Positions 4,513 through 7,214 of a DNA stretch of 7,214 nucleotides are shown here, one piece after another. Numbering within the stretch: position 1 is the first letter of the stretch; every line of letters starts with the position of its first letter. The notes below the pieces were generated by a model that saw only the letters and a list, made by a program, of their open reading frames with translations, was not told the DNA's origin and did not search any database. Both the position numbers and the translations under genes were made by a program. Origin of the DNA: Bacteroidota bacterium (GTDB lineage: Bacteria; Bacteroidota; Bacteroidia; Chitinophagales; LD1); assembly GCA_003165135.1 (NCBI GenBank), contig PLSN01000413.1, forward strand, positions 1-7,214, in the 5' to 3' direction.

Positions 4513-6441
4513 ATGATCAAGATCACATTGCCTGACGGATCGGTCAGGGAGTTTCAGGAGGGCGTCACGGCCTACGAAGTAGCAGCCAGCATATCACAGG
4601 GACTGGCCAAAGCAGTACTAGCCGCAGAAGTCAACGGCGAAGTATGGGACCTCACGCGTCCGATCTATAAAGATTCAAGTCTCAAACTGCTGAAGTTCGA
4701 TGATGAATGGGGCAAGAAGACCTTCTGGCACTCGTCGGCGCACCTCATGGCGGAGGCTATCGAGGAGGCATATCCGGGCGTGAAGTTCTGGGTCGGACCG
4801 CCGCTGGACAATGGCTACTACTATGACATCGACATGGGCGACTATAAACTGACTGAAGAAGACCTGGGTAAGCTCGAAAAACGCATGGGCGAACTCGCTG
4901 CGCAGGGTAATAAATACACCCGTATCGAGATGCCGAAGGATGAAGCGGTGAAATACTTTACGGAGAAAGGTGACGAATACAAACTCGACCTGCTCAAAGG
5001 GCTGACTGATGGCGAGATCACTTTCTACCGGCAGGGACAGTTCACCGATCTGTGTCGTGGGCCGCATATCCCGAGCACTGACTATATCAAGGCTGTCAAA
5101 CTGCTCAGTATAGCGGGCGCTTATTGGAAAGGCGACGAACGCAATAAGCAACTCACACGTGTGTATGGCATCACTTTCCCGAAGCAGGCTATGCTCGATG
5201 CCCACCTCGCGATGCTCGAAGAGGCTAAGAAAAATGACCACCGTGTGCTGGGCAAAGAATTGGAGATATTCACTTTCGATGATGAGGTAGGCCCCGGTCT
5301 GCCGCTTTGGTTGCCAAAGGGCGCTGCGATCATCGAGAAGCTCGAGAAGCTCGCTAAAGAATCAGAACATGAGCAGGGCTATGTACGTGTCAAGACGCCA
5401 CATCTCGCCAAAGAGGCCATGTATATCCGTTCAGGCCACCTGCCGTATTATGCAGATAGTATGTTTCCGCCGATGGAGCTGGATGGACAGAAATACTATC
5501 TCAAGGCCATGAACTGCCCGCATCATCACAAGATATTCGGTGCGCTGCCTAAGAGCTACCGCGACCTGCCTATGCGCCTCGCTGAGTATGGCACCTGCTA
5601 CCGCTATGAGCAGAGCGGTGAGCTGTTTGGCCTGATGCGTGTACGCTCTATGCAGATGAATGATGCCCACATATACTGCACCAAGGCACAGTTCGCAGAG
5701 GAGTTTATGAAAGTGAATGAACTCTACGTAAAGTACTTCAAGATATTCGGTATTGATAAATACCAGATGCGTTTCTCGAAGCATGAGCCATCTAAACTCG
5801 GCCAGAAATACATCGACAATGCCACCATGTGGATCGAAACTGAAAATATGGTGCGCGATGTCCTCACTAAGTCCGGTGTGCCTTTCGTCGAGGTGGCTGA
5901 TGAGGCTGCATTCTACGGGCCGAAGATAGATATACAGCTCTGGAGCTCCATCGGCAAGGAGTTTACCATCGCGACCAATCAGGTGGACTTCGCACAGGCG
6001 GAGCGGTTTGACCTGACCTTCATGAATGAACACAACGAGAAAGAACGCCCCATCATCATACACCGTGCGCCGCTGGGCACACATGAGCGCTTCATCGGTT
6101 TCCTGCTGGAGCACTATGCGGGCAAGTTCCCCGTATGGCTCGCGCCTGAGCAGGTAGCGATACTGCCGATCTCTGACAAATACCTCGACTATGCCAAGTC
6201 CGTACGCGACAGCCTTCGCAAGAATGGCCTCGAAGTGACACTCGATGACCGCGCTGAGAAGATAGGCAAGAAGATACGCGACACAGAACTCAAACGCACA
6301 CCATACATGCTCGTAGTAGGAGAGAAGGAGCAAGCAGACGGAGCTGTATCAGTCCGCCGCCAGGGACAGGGCGACCTCGGCGCTATGCCGCTGGCTGACT
6401 TTACTGCGAAGGTGCTGGATGAAGTGAAGAATTATCTGTAG
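4513..6441 (+). CDS. thrS: Threonine--tRNA ligase
   Basis: This class II aminoacyl-tRNA synthetase charges tRNA-Thr in the cytoplasm. The 642 residues match the E. coli enzyme in length. In order they hold a TGS domain (about 1-62), the editing domain with HSSAH (His73, His77) and CRGPH (Cys181, His185), the catalytic core and a C-terminal anticodon-binding domain (about 545-642). The zinc and threonine site is intact: Cys335 in MNCPHHH, His386 in NDAHIYC and His517 in IIIHRA, within one to six positions of E. coli Cys334, His385 and His511. Motif 2 (YRYEQSGEL, Arg364) and motif 3 (GTHERFIGF, Arg526) are present. The ATG at 4513 is chosen because MIKITLPDGS starts the TGS domain. The frame is open back to a TTG at 4468, but that stretch only encodes the leader's tandem repeat. 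The gene is transcribed from its own promoter, divergent from the toxin-antitoxin operon. It is complete and appears functional. Confidence 0.98.
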   Translation: MIKITLPDGSVREFQEGVTAYEVAASISQGLAKAVLAAEVNGEVWDLTRPIYKDSSLKLLKFDDEWGKKTFWHSSAHLMAEAIEEAYPGVKFWVGPPLDNGYYYDIDMGDYKLTEEDLGKLEKRMGELAAQGNKYTRIEMPKDEAVKYFTEKGDEYKLDLLKGLTDGEITFYRQGQFTDLCRGPHIPSTDYIKAVKLLSIAGAYWKGDERNKQLTRVYGITFPKQAMLDAHLAMLEEAKKNDHRVLGKELEIFTFDDEVGPGLPLWLPKGAAIIEKLEKLAKESEHEQGYVRVKTPHLAKEAMYIRSGHLPYYADSMFPPMELDGQKYYLKAMNCPHHHKIFGALPKSYRDLPMRLAEYGTCYRYEQSGELFGLMRVRSMQMNDAHIYCTKAQFAEEFMKVNELYVKYFKIFGIDKYQMRFSKHEPSKLGQKYIDNATMWIETENMVRDVLTKSGVPFVEVADEAAFYGPKIDIQLWSSIGKEFTIATNQVDFAQAERFDLTFMNEHNEKERPIIIHRAPLGTHERFIGFLLEHYAGKFPVWLAPEQVAILPISDKYLDYAKSVRDSLRKNGLEVTLDDRAEKIGKKIRDTELKRTPYMLVVGEKEQADGAVSVRRQGQGDLGAMPLADFTAKVLDEVKNYL

Positions 6442-6453
6442 TCAAATACAAGA

Positions 6454-6486
6454 TTAACCGCAAAGAGCGCGGAGAGGCAGAGATAT
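6454..6486. repeat. GCAAAGAGCGC-type intergenic simple repeat, degenerate
   Basis: The spacer after thrS contains TTAACCGCAAAGAGCGC followed by purine-rich GGAGAGGCAGAGA. The word ACCGCAAAGAGCGC resembles the (A)CGCAAAGA family of intergenic repeats I recall from many Bacteroidota genomes, here in a short decayed copy. A weak CCGC/GCGG stem (6458-6461 with 6469-6472) lies within it. No convincing terminator or promoter is seen in the 78-bp gap. Confidence 0.35.
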
Positions 6487-6519
6487 TTTGGGAACAAGAA
6501 AATTTTGTAAACGAAGCAT

Positions 6520-6918
6520 ATGAAAAGATTACCAATCCTTGTTTTAATGATTGCTTTCAGTGCCTTCGCGCATGGGCAGAAAGTGCAGATGAAAGATGAC
6601 AAAGTATTTCTGAATGATGTTGCTATCCTGAGCTATAACAAAGAGGCTATGAAGTCTATCTATGATTTTTATTCGCTCAACGGTTCGGACAAGGTACTGC
6701 ATCTAGAGTACGTCCGCGATAATTCCCCCTATGGTGGTGGCCACACGAATTTTTTCTTTCCAAAAAGATATATCAAGTTTGACTCAAACACTGTCTGGTT
6801 TGGGGTAGATGCCAAGCCTGTCATAAAAAGACTGATCAAAGAAGGTGTGATCATGAAGGACGGTACTATAGATGCTGACAAAGCGCAGGAGTTTGAAGAT
6901 AAGAACGAGATCAAATGA
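6520..6918 (+). CDS. Small secreted protein of unknown function
   Basis: This 132-residue protein was not recognised. Residues 1-19 form a clear Sec signal peptide: MKR, a hydrophobic core LPILVLMIAFSAFA, then a cleavage zone AFA|HGQ or AHG|Q (Gln20 as first mature residue would be usual in this phylum). There is no lipobox cysteine, so a free periplasmic or secreted protein is expected. The mature part of about 112 residues has a strand-rich first half (KVQMKDDKVFLNDVAILSYN, then a VLHLEYVRD strand), a glycine-rich turn YGGGHTNFFF (71-80), a strand with Trp93, and a charged helical C-terminus (VIKRLIKEGVIMKDGTIDADKAQEFEDKNEIK). It contains no cysteine. The ATG at 6520 is set by the signal peptide. 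It lies 78 bp after thrS on the same strand without a clear promoter or terminator between them, so read-through is possible, but a functional link is unlikely. The gene is real on compositional and signal-peptide grounds; its function is unknown. Confidence 0.75.
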   Translation: MKRLPILVLMIAFSAFAHGQKVQMKDDKVFLNDVAILSYNKEAMKSIYDFYSLNGSDKVLHLEYVRDNSPYGGGHTNFFFPKRYIKFDSNTVWFGVDAKPVIKRLIKEGVIMKDGTIDADKAQEFEDKNEIK

Positions 6919-6939
6919 GACCCCCCTACTAGTCCTACG

Positions 6940-7000
6940 GTAGCGCACGCGTGTCGCGTGTGCTTCGGCAGACAAGGCTAGAGAACGCGCGACGCGCGCG
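6940..7000. repeat. REP/BIME-like pair of GC-rich palindromes
   Basis: A GTAG tetranucleotide (6940-6943) leads into a hairpin: 6943-6951 pairs with 6955-6963 around a TGT loop (9 bp, one G-U; A6942-T6964 extends it). A second hairpin follows 22 bp later: CGCGCG (6986-6991) with CGCGCG (6995-7000) around ACG. The second palindrome roughly resembles the reverse complement of the first, as in a two-REP mosaic element. A GTAG 5' to a short imperfect hairpin is the signature of REP sequences recognised by RAYT (TnpA-REP) transposases. The G/C-rich block stands out sharply from the A/T-rich DNA after 7020. The first hairpin could also terminate transcription of the secreted-protein gene, whose stop is 21 bp upstream. 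No RAYT gene is in the window and genome copy number cannot be seen. Confidence 0.5.
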
Positions 7001-7049
7001 CACCAGCATAAGCCCGCCCATTTTCTGCTATCATATTCTTTCCGCCTTA

Positions 7050-7080
7050 TTGGACATCACACTAGAAATAGCTATATTTA
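7050..7080 (+). promoter_or_regulatory. Putative promoter (TTG, 20-bp spacer, TATATTTA)
   Basis: TTG at 7050-7052 and TATATTTA at 7073-7080 match the Bacteroidota promoter layout, with one mismatch in the -7 box (final G replaced by A). A start point near 7086 would serve a gene beginning at 7118 or further on. Confidence 0.35.
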
Positions 7081-7117
7081 CAGTAGTTATTTAATAAAAG
7101 CAAAATAAATTTCAATT

Positions 7118-7214
7118 ATGCATATTATTCATTCGAATACCAAAATAAATTATGTACAAAGTATTGATTGTCTTACTTCTAATTTTAGAATGAAAATTAG
7201 CCAAATAGTTTCAA
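7118..7214 (+). CDS. Possible start of a gene running off the window
   Basis: From the ATG at 7118 the frame stays open to the end of the window (32 codons, starting MHIIHSNTKINYVQS). A second in-frame ATG at 7190 (MKISQIVS) is an alternative start. The region is extremely A/T-rich (12 G/C of 60 at 7081-7140), so an open frame this short carries little weight, and the protein cannot be recognised. Support comes only from the promoter-like boxes 38 bp upstream. The competing ATG at 7152 opens a hydrophobic peptide MYKVLIVLLLILE but meets a stop at 7191. The rest of the 296-base stretch after 6918 holds the palindromic element described separately and nothing else recognisable. Confidence 0.25.
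   Translation, partial: MHIIHSNTKINYVQSIDCLTSNFRMKISQIVS
7179..7200. repeat. 8-bp perfect inverted repeat
   Basis: CTAATTTT (7179-7186) and AAAATTAG (7193-7200) are perfect reverse complements around AGAATG. All-A/T pairing except the terminal G-C makes it a weak RNA hairpin. It could be an operator-like dyad, and it covers the alternative start codon at 7190. Confidence 0.35.

Noticed and set aside
5515..5529. MNCPHHH in ThrRS as an abnormal zinc site (E. coli has MNCPGH)
   Set aside because: MNCPHH is common in bacterial ThrRS and the three zinc ligands are all present.
5431..6333. 300-codon open frame antisense to thrS (and a 188-codon one at 4675-5241)
   Set aside because: They lie wholly within a certain housekeeping gene on the other strand and show no domain or signal; such shadows are expected opposite a long gene of about 55% G/C.
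1..7214. tRNA or rRNA genes, CRISPR arrays, insertion sequences with transposase
   Set aside because: No cloverleaf-like, rRNA-like or regularly spaced repeat sequence and no transposase reading frame was seen.

Overview
The window reads as chromosomal DNA of a member of the Bacteroidota, probably close to the Chitinophagaceae or Sphingobacteriia. This rests on four things: TAnnTTTG-type promoter elements, A/T-rich translation starts without Shine-Dalgarno sequences, simple-sequence spacers between genes, and the look of the proteins. No 16S or other taxonomic marker is present, so the placement is an inference.

Layout. An integral-membrane alkane 1-monooxygenase (alkB-like, minus strand, 48-1115) diverges from a small Rossmann-fold CoA-binding protein (1218-1583). 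A perfect 15-bp hairpin (1600-1632) closes the latter. Next come a HipA-like kinase (1698-2483) and a DUF3037 protein (2473-2862) whose reading frames overlap by 11 nt. Thirty bases later, on the same strand, lies a 2,4-dienoyl-CoA-reductase-type short-chain dehydrogenase (2893-3774), followed by a hairpin. Convergent to it is a RelE/ParE-type toxin with a small antitoxin-like partner (minus strand, 3822-4342; 7-nt overlap, GTG toxin start). This module is clearly more A/T-rich than its neighbours. It diverges from threonyl-tRNA synthetase (thrS, 4513-6441), whose leader contains a four-copy heptanucleotide repeat. A small secreted protein of unknown function follows (6520-6918). Then comes a G/C-rich palindromic element resembling a REP/BIME, and a very A/T-rich tail in which a further reading frame may begin.

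How the genes relate. AlkB (terminal hydroxylation of alkyl chains) and the dienoyl-CoA reductase (beta-oxidation of unsaturated acyl-CoA) both touch aliphatic-chain catabolism, but they lie on opposite strands about 1.8 kb apart and are not an operon. thrS is housekeeping. The two accessory modules are the HipA-like kinase/DUF3037 pair and the ParE-like toxin/antitoxin pair. The first is the best candidate here for an uncharacterised system: a kinase-fold protein tightly coupled to a partner of unknown function, with no HipB-type DNA-binding gene beside it.
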